Part shown: one piece after another, positions 45,750-54,597 of the stretch
Position numbering within the stretch: the first letter of the stretch is position 1
Layout: each line of letters starts with the position of its first letter
NCBI RefSeq assembly: GCF_900107375.1
Contig: NZ_FNPT01000002.1
Coordinates: forward strand, 182,690 to 246,689
Length of the DNA: 64,000 nt
Direction of reading: 5' to 3'
Source: Lysobacter sp. yr284
Lineage (GTDB): Bacteria; Pseudomonadota; Gammaproteobacteria; Xanthomonadales; Xanthomonadaceae
Notes under the pieces: generated by a model
Database searches by the model: none
The model's input: the letters and a program-made list of their open reading frames with translations, nothing else
Told to the model about the DNA's origin: nothing
Made by a program: the position numbers and the translations under genes

Positions 45750-48700
45750 TCATGGTGGCTGCGGAGCGGTTTCGTAGAGGGCCACGAAACCGGGATTGCG
45801 GTAGCCGGCGCGCTGCAGCCAGGCGATCTGGCGCGCCGCGTCGGCGCGCTCGCCCAGGTGCACCTGGCAGCGCGACCAGGCGTCCAGGACGATGCGGTCG
45901 CGGGTGTCGGCGACGGCGTCGGCGAGCAGGCCCTCGACCTGGCGGAAGTCCGCGCGCGCGCGCGCAGCCTCGCCGGCGGCGGCATAGCGCTCGCCGCGCC
46001 AGGCCAGCGCGCGGGCGAGGCTGGACAGGTTGGGGATGTCGGCCGGCGCGTTGCGCTGCAGCGCCTGCAGATCGGCGATGGCGGCGTCGGCGGCGCCGAT
46101 GCCGGCGCGCGGATCGGCCTGGACCAGGCGCAGGCGCACCGTCGCATCGAGCAGGCGCCACTCCGGCGGCGGATCGGTCTCGCGCATGATCGGCGCCAGC
46201 GTGCGCTGCGCCGCGCGCAGCCGCTCCAGCGCGCGCTCGCGCGCGCCGGCCATCGAGGCGACCCAGCCGGCATGGGCGTAGGCGTGGCCGAGGTTGCGCC
46301 GCCACACCTTGTTGTCGGGTTGTTGCTCGACCAGCGAAGCGAGCATGCGCACGGCCTCGGCGCTCTCGCGTTCGGCCTGCTCCGCTTCGCCGCGGTCCAG
46401 CGCCAGCACCGAACTGCGCAGCAGCGAGGTGGCCAGCTTGCGCCGCCATTCGTCGGCGTCGGGCTCGCTGTCGACCAGTTCGCGCAGCATCTGCGTCTGC
46501 GCCGCGTAGCCCTGCGCGGCCTCAGCCAGCAGGCCGCGCGCGTCCTGCGCACTGCTCAGCCACGACAGGCTGTCGACCAGTTCGAAGCGCAGCGACTTGT
46601 CGTCGGGCTTGTCGGCCAGCAACTGGCGCTTGATCGCCACCGAGCGCGCGAACAGTTCGCCGGCCTCGTCGCTGCGCTGGCCGCTGAAGGCCAGGGTGCC
46701 GAGGTTGTTGAGCGCGTAGGACAGCTCCAGCCGCCAGCGCGGATCGGCCGGGGCGCGCTTGACCAGTTGCTCGGACGCATGCAGGTAGGCTTGCCAGTGG
46801 CTGCGCGCGCCGTCGAACTTCTTCTGCTGGTAGTCGTGATAGCCCAGCCAATAGGCGGTGGTGCCGGACTCGGCCAGCGCGTCCAGCGACTGCGGCGCGC
46901 CGGCGACCGCGAGCGCGGAGGCCTCCTGCGCGCGCTCGAACGCGGCGCGCGCCTCGGCGAAGCGGGCCTGGTTCATCAGCACCTCGCCGACCGTGCGCAA
47001 CGCGCGCGCGTGGCTGACCAGTTCGCGCGGCTGCATGTCGGCCTCGGGCATGCGCTCCAGGTAGGACAGCGCCTGGCTGCCGACGCTGTCGAGCAGCTTG
47101 AGGTTGCCGATCGGGCGCAACTGCTCGGCCAGGTCGCCGAGCATGAAGGCGACCAGGCGCTGGGCCTGGTCGCGGCGCTGCTCGGCCTCGCGCCGCGCCT
47201 GCCAGGCCTGCAGGCCCAGGCCGATCGCGACCACGGCGAGCAGGCACAAGGTCCCGATCGCGCCGACGCGCAACCATTGCTTGCGCCGCTGCTGGCGTTC
47301 GCAGGCGCGCAGGAACTGCAGGTCGTCGGCGTCCAGGTCGGCGGGCAGGCGGCGCGCGGCCTCGCGCGCTTCGGCCAGCGGCCGGCCGGGATTGAGCAGG
47401 TGGTCGGTGCGCCGGCCCTCGGCGGCCCAGCGCTTTGCCGCGCGCTGCAAGCGTTCGCGCGCCTGCAGCAGTTGCCGGTTCTCGCGCGTCCACTCGCGCG
47501 CGCGCGGCCACTGCCGCAGCAGCGCTTCGTGGGCGACGCCGAAGCCGGGTTCGCCGCCGCTGAGCTCGCCGACGAACAGGCGCGCGCGCACGAAGGCCTC
47601 GGCCAGCTCGCGCGCGGCCGCGTCCTCCAGGCTCGACCACGGCACCCGCCGGCCGGTGACCGCGTCGCTGTCGGGGCGGATCACGATCAGCGCCGCCAGC
47701 ACCCGCTCCAGCGCCGCCTGCGCCGGCGCCGGCAGTTCGGCGAAGGCCTGCTCGGCGCGGTGCGCCAGCGCGCCCTCCAGGCCGCCGAGTTCGCGGTAGG
47801 TCGACAGCCGCAGCACGCCGCCGTCGCCCTGGCGCTCGTACAGCGCCTGCAGGGTGTGCTGCAGCAGCGGCAGCGAATCGGGATGCTCGGCGGCGGCGTC
47901 GCGCAGCAGGTCGTCCAGGCGCAGCGAGCTGTCGGGGTCTTCCTCGAAACTCAGCCCGGCCAGCGCGGCCGGCGCGCGGATGATCTGGCCGATCTCGCCG
48001 ATGCGCGGGGTCAGCAGGTCGATGTGGCCGTCGCCGGCCTTGAGTTCGGCCAGGCCCGGCACTTTCTCCACCAGCGCCGGATAGAAATCGCTGCGGGTGA
48101 TCGCGATCGCCGCGACCCGCGCGCTCGCGCACAGCGCGTCGAGCGCGGCGCCGAAGTCGCGGCGGTCGGCATCGTCGATGCCCGGCGCGGCGACCGCGGC
48201 CTCGGCGTGGTCGACCACCAGCAACAGGTGGGCGCGCTCGGCCAGCGCCGCGGTGCGGCGGGCGAAGGCGTCGTCGATGCGCGCGCGCACCGCGTCGGGC
48301 GCGCTGCGCAGTTGTCGCTCCAGCCACGCCGCCTCGCCGTCGAGGAACACCGGGCGGCCGTCCAGCGACCACGCGCACAGCGCCTGCGCCAGCCGCGCCA
48401 GCAGGTCGCCGCCGCGGCAGGCGCCGAGGTCGAAATAAGCGCTGGCCAGCGCATGCAGGCCGTCGAAGCCGCCGTCCTGGCGCAACAGCGGCAGCACCCC
48501 GGCGCGCAGCAGCGAGGTCTTGCCGCAGCCGCTGGCGCCGGAGACCAGGACGAAGCGGCGCTGGTTGTCGATCTGCTCGCGCAGCGTCGCCAGCAGCTCG
48601 GCGGTGGCGCGGCTGCGGCCGAAGAACACCCCGGCGTGGCCCTGGTCGAACGAGCGCAGGCCGACGTAGGGACTGCCCTGGGTCCACGCCGCCGCGCGCG

Positions 48701-49073
48701 GCAGGCCGCTGCGGTAGTCGTCGGGAAAAGCCACCGGCGCGATCAGCCGATAGCCGCGCTTGCGGATGGTCTCGATGAACTCCGGCTCGCGGCTGCTGTC
48801 GCCCAGGCGCCGGCGCAACTGGGCGATGGTCTTGTGGACCGGGTTGTCGCCGTAGAAGGTGCCGCGCCAGATCTCGATCAACAGCTGCTCGGCGCTGACC
48901 ACCTCGCCGGCGCGCTCGGCCAGCGCGATCAGCACCTCCATCATGCGCGGTTCCAGCGCGGTGGACTGGCCGTCGCGGACGATGGTCAGGCGCTCGGGCT
49001 GCACCAGCAGCGCGCCGATGCGGAACTGCGAGACGCTGGCCAGGTTCTTGATCCGATCGATGCGTTGGGGCAT
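45750..49073 (-). CDS. OmpR-type DNA-binding / nSTAND1 ATPase / TPR sensor protein
   Basis: This 1107-residue multidomain protein has an N-terminal OmpR/PhoB winged helix (about 12-113; KTIAQLRRRLGD and TIRKRGYRLI mark the recognition helix and wing). The nSTAND1 lead-in PYVGLRSFDQGHAGVFFGR comes next, then an ATPase with Walker A GASGCGKTS (179-187) and a Walker-B-like LLLVVDHAEA (about 285). A membrane helix (GAIGTLCLLAVVAIGLGLQAW, about 606-626) precedes a long TPR-type helical array to the end. STAND proteins are switch ATPases that assemble on ligand binding. Here DNA binding faces the cytoplasm and the TPR array probably lies outside. The co-transcribed gene follows at 17 bp. Confidence 0.88.
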   Translation of the reverse strand: MPQRIDRIKNLASVSQFRIGALLVQPERLTIVRDGQSTALEPRMMEVLIALAERAGEVVSAEQLLIEIWRGTFYGDNPVHKTIAQLRRRLGDSSREPEFIETIRKRGYRLIAPVAFPDDYRSGLPRAAAWTQGSPYVGLRSFDQGHAGVFFGRSRATAELLATLREQIDNQRRFVLVSGASGCGKTSLLRAGVLPLLRQDGGFDGLHALASAYFDLGACRGGDLLARLAQALCAWSLDGRPVFLDGEAAWLERQLRSAPDAVRARIDDAFARRTAALAERAHLLLVVDHAEAAVAAPGIDDADRRDFGAALDALCASARVAAIAITRSDFYPALVEKVPGLAELKAGDGHIDLLTPRIGEIGQIIRAPAALAGLSFEEDPDSSLRLDDLLRDAAAEHPDSLPLLQHTLQALYERQGDGGVLRLSTYRELGGLEGALAHRAEQAFAELPAPAQAALERVLAALIVIRPDSDAVTGRRVPWSSLEDAAARELAEAFVRARLFVGELSGGEPGFGVAHEALLRQWPRAREWTRENRQLLQARERLQRAAKRWAAEGRRTDHLLNPGRPLAEAREAARRLPADLDADDLQFLRACERQQRRKQWLRVGAIGTLCLLAVVAIGLGLQAWQARREAEQRRDQAQRLVAFMLGDLAEQLRPIGNLKLLDSVGSQALSYLERMPEADMQPRELVSHARALRTVGEVLMNQARFAEARAAFERAQEASALAVAGAPQSLDALAESGTTAYWLGYHDYQQKKFDGARSHWQAYLHASEQLVKRAPADPRWRLELSYALNNLGTLAFSGQRSDEAGELFARSVAIKRQLLADKPDDKSLRFELVDSLSWLSSAQDARGLLAEAAQGYAAQTQMLRELVDSEPDADEWRRKLATSLLRSSVLALDRGEAEQAERESAEAVRMLASLVEQQPDNKVWRRNLGHAYAHAGWVASMAGARERALERLRAAQRTLAPIMRETDPPPEWRLLDATVRLRLVQADPRAGIGAADAAIADLQALQRNAPADIPNLSSLARALAWRGERYAAAGEAARARADFRQVEGLLADAVADTRDRIVLDAWSRCQVHLGERADAARQIAWLQRAGYRNPGFVALYETAPQPP

Positions 49074-49583
49074 CGCAGCGTGCGCTCGCGTGTCGTGCTT
49101 CAGGTCGTCGGGGCCGGTGCCGCGCGAAGCCTCAAGCGCGCCCCGGTTCCGCGGGCGCAGCCGGAGCCGGCGCGGCGGGCGAGGGGCCGCCGTGGACGCT
49201 GCGCCCCTTCGCAGCGTCGAGCGGAATGTGTTGCTGTGCGCAAACTAACAAACCTTGTCGCCTGCGTCTGTATCGAAAACGCAACTTCGGTGCGTCCGCG
49301 GCGCGTTCGCCGCGCGCCTGTGCAGTATCCGGCGCTTGCGTGCGCCCGGTGTCCGGTTGCGGTCGCAGTTTGCGTAACGCGCGCGCGAGCAAGCCGGCCG
49401 CCATCGCGGCGGCAGGGGCCTGAAGCGTGCGAGGCGGCGCGATGGGCCGGTGCCGCAGCCAGCGGACCGCGCGAGCGAGGCCGCAGGCACCGAAGGAAGC
49501 CAGCGCAGACGAAACGCCGCAGATAAAAAAAGCCGGCCGGGGGCCACCCCCCGCGGCCGGCACAGGCTTGCGGCCGAGGGGGA
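49074..49583. other. Intergenic region with minus-strand terminator (49525-49563)
   Basis: There is no supported gene in 49074-49520. At 49525-49563 a stem with arms gccggcc/ggccggc is followed on the minus strand by seven T residues: a good Rho-independent terminator for a minus-strand transcript arriving from the right. The upstream part is the promoter side of the STAND gene. Confidence 0.7.
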
Positions 49584-49820
49584 TCAGCCGCAGCAATCGC
49601 GCATCGGCATGTGTCCCGGCGGCGTGCGCCGGGGACGTTCGGCGAAAGCGGCATGGCCCGCGAGGTCGTCGGATCGACCGCGCGATCGCAAGGAACAGGA
49701 CGCAGCGCCGGCAAGCGCGGCGCGGGCAGCGCGGCGTCGCTGCGCGAACGTCAGCGCCGCCGGTGAGGGACGGCAGGGGCGGACGACGATGTGGGTCGGG
49801 CAGTCGGGTGGCGACGACAT
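49584..49820 (-). CDS. Possible small protein, 78 aa
   Basis: The frame stops 21 bases before a strong minus-strand terminator, which implies a transcript ends here. The product is Arg/Ala/Ser-rich with Cys near both ends (SPPDCPTHIVV and MPMRDCCG) and no signal peptide. No clear Shine-Dalgarno precedes the ATG at 49820. It may be a real small gene, or the terminator may simply belong to the EamA transcript or to a non-coding RNA. Confidence 0.3.
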   Translation of the reverse strand: MSSPPDCPTHIVVRPCRPSPAALTFAQRRRAARAALAGAASCSLRSRGRSDDLAGHAAFAERPRRTPPGHMPMRDCCG

Positions 49821-49983
49821 GGCTGCGACCGTAGCAGCGCGCGCCGGCGGCAAACTTGACGCGGCTCACAGCGCTGAGCCCGCGCGTTCGCCGGCGTATG
49901 GCCGCGCTCCGCATCGCCGCAATACTGTTGCATCGCGGCGTGCGCGCAGGCCGACTTTCGTCGCATTCGCGGCTTCGCGGCTT

Positions 49984-50061
49984 CGCGGTCGCGGCTCGCG
50001 TCGCTGCTACGAAGGCTGTGTCGCGGCGTCGCCGACTGCAGGAACGGCGCGAGCCGCGACT
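49984..50061. repeat. REP-like inverted pair, degenerate
   Basis: The arms around cgcggtcgcggctcgcgtcg (from 49984) and ggaacggcgcgagccgcgac (to 50060) are a worn copy of the GTAGGAGCGGCGC family. Confidence 0.65.
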
Positions 50062-50112
50062 GCGCCGGCCGGACTGCGTCGCACGCCGGAAACCGGGTCG
50101 CTGGTTCTCAAC

Positions 50113-51012
50113 TCAACCCGCGCACTCCTGCGTGCGCAGCGCCGGCGCCGGCTTCTGCCGCAGCAACTGCGCCAGCGCTACGCCGAGCAGGGTCAGCCCG
50201 CCGCCGATCCAGTGGTACGCGCGCAGCGGTTCGCCGAGCAGGCACACCGCCAGCAGCGCGGTGAACACCGGGGTCAGGTTCATCAGCACCGCGGTCTTGT
50301 CGGTGCCCAGCCGCAGCAGCCCGTGCATCCAGAACCACGGCGCCAGGGTCGAGGCGAGGATGCCGGCGTACAGCACCAGCGGCAGGTTGTGCGCGGTCAG
50401 CGCCACCGACGGCGCCAGCGCGAAGCCCGGCAGCAACAGCACCGAGCCGCACAGCACCTGCAGGTACAGCGACTCGCCGTTGGGGATCGGCAGCGCCCAG
50501 CGCTTGACCAGCACCCCGTACAGCGCATACGAGAACGCGGCCAGCAGCATCATCAGTTCGCCGCGGCCCAGGCCCTGCTGCAGCAACTGCGCCGGATGGC
50601 CGCCGCTGAGCAGCCAGGTCAGGCCGGCGAACGACACCGCCGCGCCGATCAACATGCCCGGCGACGGCCGGGTCTTGAGCAGGACCATGCCGATCAGCAT
50701 CGTCATCGGCGGGATCGCCGCCACCACCAGGCCCATGGTCATCGCGCTGACGCTGTGCGCGGCGAAGTAGGCCAGCGACTGGTACAGCACCATGCCCAGC
50801 GCGGCCAGCACCAGCAGCTTGCGCCAGTACGGCCGCACCTGCGCGCGCAGCGCCCACACCCGCGGCAGCATCACCGGGGTCAACACCAGCAGCGCGACCA
50901 GCCAGCGGTAGAACGAGATCGCCGCCGGCTCGATCGCGCCGGCCGAGAGCTTGCTGACGATCGTGTTTCCGGCCCAGATCAGGGTGGCCAGGATCGGCAG
51001 TAACAGGTGCAT
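50113..51012 (-). CDS. EamA/DMT family transporter
   Basis: This 299-residue protein has ten membrane helices in two EamA repeats (about 1-135 and 150-285). It opens with LLPILATLIWAGNTIVSKL, with the typical FYRWLVALLVL in helix 2 and LTPVFTALLAVCLLGEPL in the second repeat. DMT carriers export metabolites or amino acids. It is divergently transcribed from an AraC regulator across about 107 bp, a classic regulator/target layout. Confidence 0.9.
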   Translation of the reverse strand: MHLLLPILATLIWAGNTIVSKLSAGAIEPAAISFYRWLVALLVLTPVMLPRVWALRAQVRPYWRKLLVLAALGMVLYQSLAYFAAHSVSAMTMGLVVAAIPPMTMLIGMVLLKTRPSPGMLIGAAVSFAGLTWLLSGGHPAQLLQQGLGRGELMMLLAAFSYALYGVLVKRWALPIPNGESLYLQVLCGSVLLLPGFALAPSVALTAHNLPLVLYAGILASTLAPWFWMHGLLRLGTDKTAVLMNLTPVFTALLAVCLLGEPLRAYHWIGGGLTLLGVALAQLLRQKPAPALRTQECAG

Positions 51013-51053
51013 CGCAACATCCTTCCGTACAACGGCACAACGTGGGGGCAGGC

Positions 51054-51083
51054 TATTCTAGAATGTCGGCTAGACGGCATATG
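51054..51083. promoter_or_regulatory. Palindromes in the EamA/araC divergent region
   Basis: Two short palindromes, attctagaat (51054-51063) and ggcatatgcc (51077-51086 region), lie between the divergent starts and could be the operator through which the AraC-type protein controls the EamA gene. Confidence 0.35.
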
Positions 51084-51119
51084 CCGATAACCCGACACGC
51101 CGTAGCGAGGCCCGGACAA

Positions 51120-51902
51120 ATGCGCCGCAGCCGCCAGTTCCATTACCCCTACCGTTCATTGCCGGGCCCGCTGCTGCTGCGCTACGAGGCGCTGGCGGTG
51201 GACACCGAGAGCGCGCTGCACCGGCATCCCTGGGGCCAGCTGGCGTTCGTGGAGTCCGGCAGCATGGCCTTCGTGGTCGAGGGCGAGCCCTTGTTCGCGC
51301 CGCCGGGCTACGCCGCCTGGATCCCGGCCGGCATGGACCACACCTCGCACAACCGGCGCGAAGCGAAATGCCGCCTGATCAACATCGCCGAGCGCTACAC
51401 CCCGGCGCTGCCGGCCGCGCCCGGCATCGTCCGCCTGCACCCGTTGTTCCTGGCCGGGGTCGAGGACCTGTGCGACCGCGGCATCGAGATCCCCGACACC
51501 CCCGCCGACCGGCGCCTGGCGCGGGTGTTGATCGACAAGCTGCTGGCCACGCCGATGCTGCAGCGCTTCGTGCCGCACAGCGACGACCGCCTGCTCGGGC
51601 CGATCCTGGACGCCTTGCAGCATGCGCCGGGCGACAACACCACGCTGGAGCAATGGGCGCAGCGCGTGCACACCACCGAACGCACCCTGAGCCGGCGCTG
51701 CCGCGACGAACTGGGCATGTCGTTCAGCCAATGGCGGCAGCGGCTGCGTTTCCAGCAATCGATCCCGTTGCTGGAGCAGGGGCGCAGCGTGCAGCAGGTG
51801 GCGACGCAGATGGGTTACGCCAGCGCCTCGGCGTTCATCGCGATGTTCCAGCAGTTCAGCGGAACGACGCCGCAGAAGTTCCGGCAGGGCAAGCAGGGGT
51901 AG
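51120..51902 (+). CDS. AraC-family transcriptional regulator with cupin sensor domain
   Basis: This 260-residue protein has an N-terminal cupin-like domain (about 10-100; ALHRHPWGQLAFVESG carries possible metal-binding His). The C-terminal AraC domain has two helix-turn-helix units (TLEQWAQRVHTTERTLSRRC and SVQQVATQMGYASASAFIAMFQQFSG). It ends in the usual TPQKFRQ. The start at 51120 matches the family; upstream in-frame ATGs (51063, 51081) overlap the likely operator and are less probable. It probably regulates the divergent EamA transporter. Confidence 0.88.
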   Translation: MRRSRQFHYPYRSLPGPLLLRYEALAVDTESALHRHPWGQLAFVESGSMAFVVEGEPLFAPPGYAAWIPAGMDHTSHNRREAKCRLINIAERYTPALPAAPGIVRLHPLFLAGVEDLCDRGIEIPDTPADRRLARVLIDKLLATPMLQRFVPHSDDRLLGPILDALQHAPGDNTTLEQWAQRVHTTERTLSRRCRDELGMSFSQWRQRLRFQQSIPLLEQGRSVQQVATQMGYASASAFIAMFQQFSGTTPQKFRQGKQG

Positions 51903-52944
51903 GTGCAAGCGTAAGCGGGGGCGCAGTCGCAGCGGGATTGCCGGTACGCGTTCTCAGCTACGGCCTTCCGCGCGCTGTTGTCGTTCCGGGCCGGTGGAAG
52001 TCGCCCGAAGCGAACGTGCGTCGTGGGGCGATTCGAAGTGGATTGTTCCCGCGAATCGTCATTCCGGCGATAGCCGGAAGCCGCAGGATATTGCCGTTGC
52101 CGTTGCCGTTGCCGTTGTTGCCGTTGGCTTGGACGCAACCCCACGCGAAGGACACGTTCCGCAGCCCCGGAGGGCGTGCGCATGGATGCGCACGCGCGCC
52201 ATGGGGCAGGATGCCCCTTATGGCGCGGCCCCGCGCCTGGTGCTGGACCTAGTGGCTCTTGATTCGAAACAGTAATGCCTTTTCTTTGGTTACTTTCTTT
52301 GTGGCTTTGGACAAAGAAAGTGACCCGGCCGCTTGCGGACGGAAGCTTTGGATCATCGCTTGTCGTCACTCGCTGCTGCGATAAAGGCCGACCCCACCGC
52401 GGCACGCCCCCTGTAGGAGCGGCGCAAGCCGCGACCGCGCCACCACAGCGATTGCGAAAGTTTCGTCGTAGTTGCGTTGTCGCGGTCGCGGCTCGCGCCG
52501 CTCCTACAGACGGATACGCAACTCTGCTTCCGTCGTTGACGAGTGACGACAAGCGACAATCAACAGCTTTCGTCCGCAAGCGGCCGAGTTACTTTCTTTT
52601 GGCAGCGCGCCAAAAGAAAGTAACCAAAGAAAAACGCTTGTCTAAAGTCACCAGCCACCAAGTCCAGCACCGGGCGCCGGGATGCGCCGTAAGGGGCATC
52701 CTGCCCCTACGGCGCACGCGCGCATCCATGCGCGCGCCCTCCGGGTCTGCGGAACATGGGCCTCGGGCGGGGCCACGTCAGGGCGAACGGCAAGAGCAAC
52801 AGCAAGGCAACGGCAAGGCAAGGCAACGGCAAAGCAACGGCAAAGCAAAAAAATGGATTCAAGCTCCCGCCGGACCGACGCGCGAAAGCGGCGTGCGGGA
52901 TCGACGGGCCGCAGCATGCCGCCCGCCAAACCCGCACGCGAACC
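51903..52944. repeat. Large nested palindromic element, copy 2, inverted (core 52091-52852)
   Basis: This is the inverted partner of the element at 35466-36210. It opens with a near-perfect gccgtt hexamer array (52092-52126) and then the GC block found at the right end of copy 1. Hairpins follow at about 52286-52323 and 52588-52624 (the latter perfect, 15-bp arms). A REP pair sits in the middle (about 52411-52508), and a second hexamer array (caacgg/caaggc type, 52788-52848) closes it. As at copy 1, it separates convergent genes. 51903-52090 holds nothing recognisable except a short ccggc hairpin near 52070. Confidence 0.85.
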
Positions 52945-54426
52945 TCAGCGTTGCCCGCCCGTGCGCGGCGGCTGCGCCGCCGAAGCCGCCTGCGCCGCGC
53001 GCTGCTCGGCGACCTCCTCGCGCACCGCCGCCAACATCGCATCCAGCGCCGCGCGGTCGTGCACCTTGCCGCGCAGCACGAAGGTGTCGATCCGCCGCGT
53101 GGCGGCGATGTCGCGCAGCGGGTCGGCGTCGAGCAGGACGATGTCGGCGGCCTTGCCCGCCGCGAGCGAGCCGTGGCGCCGGTCCTGGCCGAGGAAACGC
53201 GCGCCGTTGATCGTCGCCGCCTGCAAGGTCTGCAACGGGGTCAGGCCGCTGTCGACGAAGCGCTGCATCTCGTCGTGCAGGCCGACGCCGGGATAGTTGA
53301 AGGAATTGAGGAAGCCCGCGTCGGTGCCGGCCAGGATGTTGACCCCGGCCTGCTGCAGCAGCGGCAGGATCGAGGCGTTGCGTTCATAACGCTCGTGTCG
53401 GCGCGCGATCGCCGCGGCGTCGTCCTTGGCCGCGCGCTCCACCCGCCAGGCGTACGTCGCCTGCAGGCCCGGGCCGATGTACTGCAGGTAGTCGTCGTGG
53501 GCGTGGTCGTCGCGATCGAGGTAGGTAGTGACGAAGCTGCCGTTGAGGGTCGGCGTCACCGCGGTGCCGCGCTGGGCCAGGCGGCGATACGCGGCCAGCG
53601 CGGTCTTGCGGTCGAACGTGGCCTGGATGCGGTTCCAGCCTTCGCGGCTGTCGATCTCGCCGCGGCGCACCATCGCGCTGATCTGCGCTTCCTGCGACGA
53701 GCCGGCCTTGTACGCGTACTCGATATGCTCGATCGAACTCAGGCCGGCGCGGCTGACCTCGTCGACCGGCAGCGCGAACGGCAGGTGCGCCGACACCCGC
53801 AGCCCGCGCGCGTGCGCCTGGCTCAGCGCGTCCATGAACAATTCCGGCGACAAGGTGTTGTCGGTGATCTTGACGAAGTCGACCTTCCAGCCCTGCAGCT
53901 GGTCCAGCGCCTTGGAAATCTCTTCGTGGCTGCCGACTTCGATGTCGCCGGGCCAGATCGACTTGTAGCCTTCCAGCTTCGGGCCGGACGTGAACACCGT
54001 CGGGCCGTCCAGGCGCCCGGCGGCGATCGCGTCGCGCCATTGGAACACGCTCGGGCTGAGGTCGCCGGCGGCGTCGCGCACCGCGGCGATGCCGTGGGCG
54101 ACGTACAGCGGCAGCAGGTTCTTGTTCTCCTCGATCAGCTTGTCGCCGCCGCCGAAGTGCACGTGCATGTCCCACAAGCCGGGGATCGCGTACTTGCCGG
54201 CGGCGTCGATGCTGCGCTGCGCCTGGTAGCGCGCGGCGCGGGCGTCGGGCTCGACCGCGACGATGCGGTCGCCGCGCACCGCGATCAGGCGGTCGGCGCG
54301 CAGCTTGCCGGCGACTACGTCGACGACGTTGGCGTGGCGGATCAGCAGGTCCACCGGCTCGGCGGCGACGGCGGCGAAGGGACTCAGCGCCAACAGCGCG
54401 ACATACGGACGGAACGGGGCGGGCAT
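52945..54426 (-). CDS. Exported amidohydrolase-family protein
   Basis: This 493-residue protein has a signal peptide (1-22, ending AVAAE). The metal-dependent amidohydrolase fold shows the HxH motif H88-x-H90 (LWDMHVHFGG). Downstream metal positions appear in VSAHLPFAL and SSIEHIEYAY, and the Asp in LAGTDAGFLN is followed by LTPLQTLQAATINGARFLG and GKAADIVLLDADPL. It resembles imidazolonepropionase/prolidase-like secreted amidohydrolases that act on cyclic or N-acyl substrates. AGGAG lies seven bases before the ATG. Confidence 0.87.
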   Translation of the reverse strand: MPAPFRPYVALLALSPFAAVAAEPVDLLIRHANVVDVVAGKLRADRLIAVRGDRIVAVEPDARAARYQAQRSIDAAGKYAIPGLWDMHVHFGGGDKLIEENKNLLPLYVAHGIAAVRDAAGDLSPSVFQWRDAIAAGRLDGPTVFTSGPKLEGYKSIWPGDIEVGSHEEISKALDQLQGWKVDFVKITDNTLSPELFMDALSQAHARGLRVSAHLPFALPVDEVSRAGLSSIEHIEYAYKAGSSQEAQISAMVRRGEIDSREGWNRIQATFDRKTALAAYRRLAQRGTAVTPTLNGSFVTTYLDRDDHAHDDYLQYIGPGLQATYAWRVERAAKDDAAAIARRHERYERNASILPLLQQAGVNILAGTDAGFLNSFNYPGVGLHDEMQRFVDSGLTPLQTLQAATINGARFLGQDRRHGSLAAGKAADIVLLDADPLRDIAATRRIDTFVLRGKVHDRAALDAMLAAVREEVAEQRAAQAASAAQPPRTGGQR

Positions 54427-54510
54427 GCGCAAACTCCTGGAAAGGCCGGCGGCGAAGGCCGCCGACGGCATTGTGCCCCAGCGCCGCGGCGCTATCGCCA
54501 AGGCGGTCGT

Positions 54511-54539
54511 ATTCCGCCACAGCCGGTCACGTCCATAAT
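54511..54539 (+). promoter_or_regulatory. Weak promoter candidate for the HNH/ATPase genes
   Basis: ATTCCG (54511-54516), 17 bases, then CATAAT (54534-54539), about 58 bases before the ATG at 54598. The -35 is poor. It is the only AT-richer segment in the 171-bp divergent gap. Confidence 0.3.
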
Positions 54540-54597
54540 GGCGGCCCGCGCGGCCGGAACGCCGCGCCAGCGTCGCAGCGCCCATGGGAGGGGCCGG

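Noticed and set aside
45858-49526. A 1222-codon plus-strand frame opposite the STAND gene
   Set aside because: Antisense shadow; the minus-strand frame has recognisable domains throughout.
51815-52579. 254-codon minus-strand frame inside element copy 2
   Set aside because: It reads through the REP pair and hairpins; fragments of it repeat at copy 1, so it reflects the repeat, not a gene.
52756-54597. In-frame extension upstream of the HNH-ATPase start
   Set aside because: It runs through the palindromic element and antisense to the amidohydrolase; the HNH-like module begins after the ATG at 54598.
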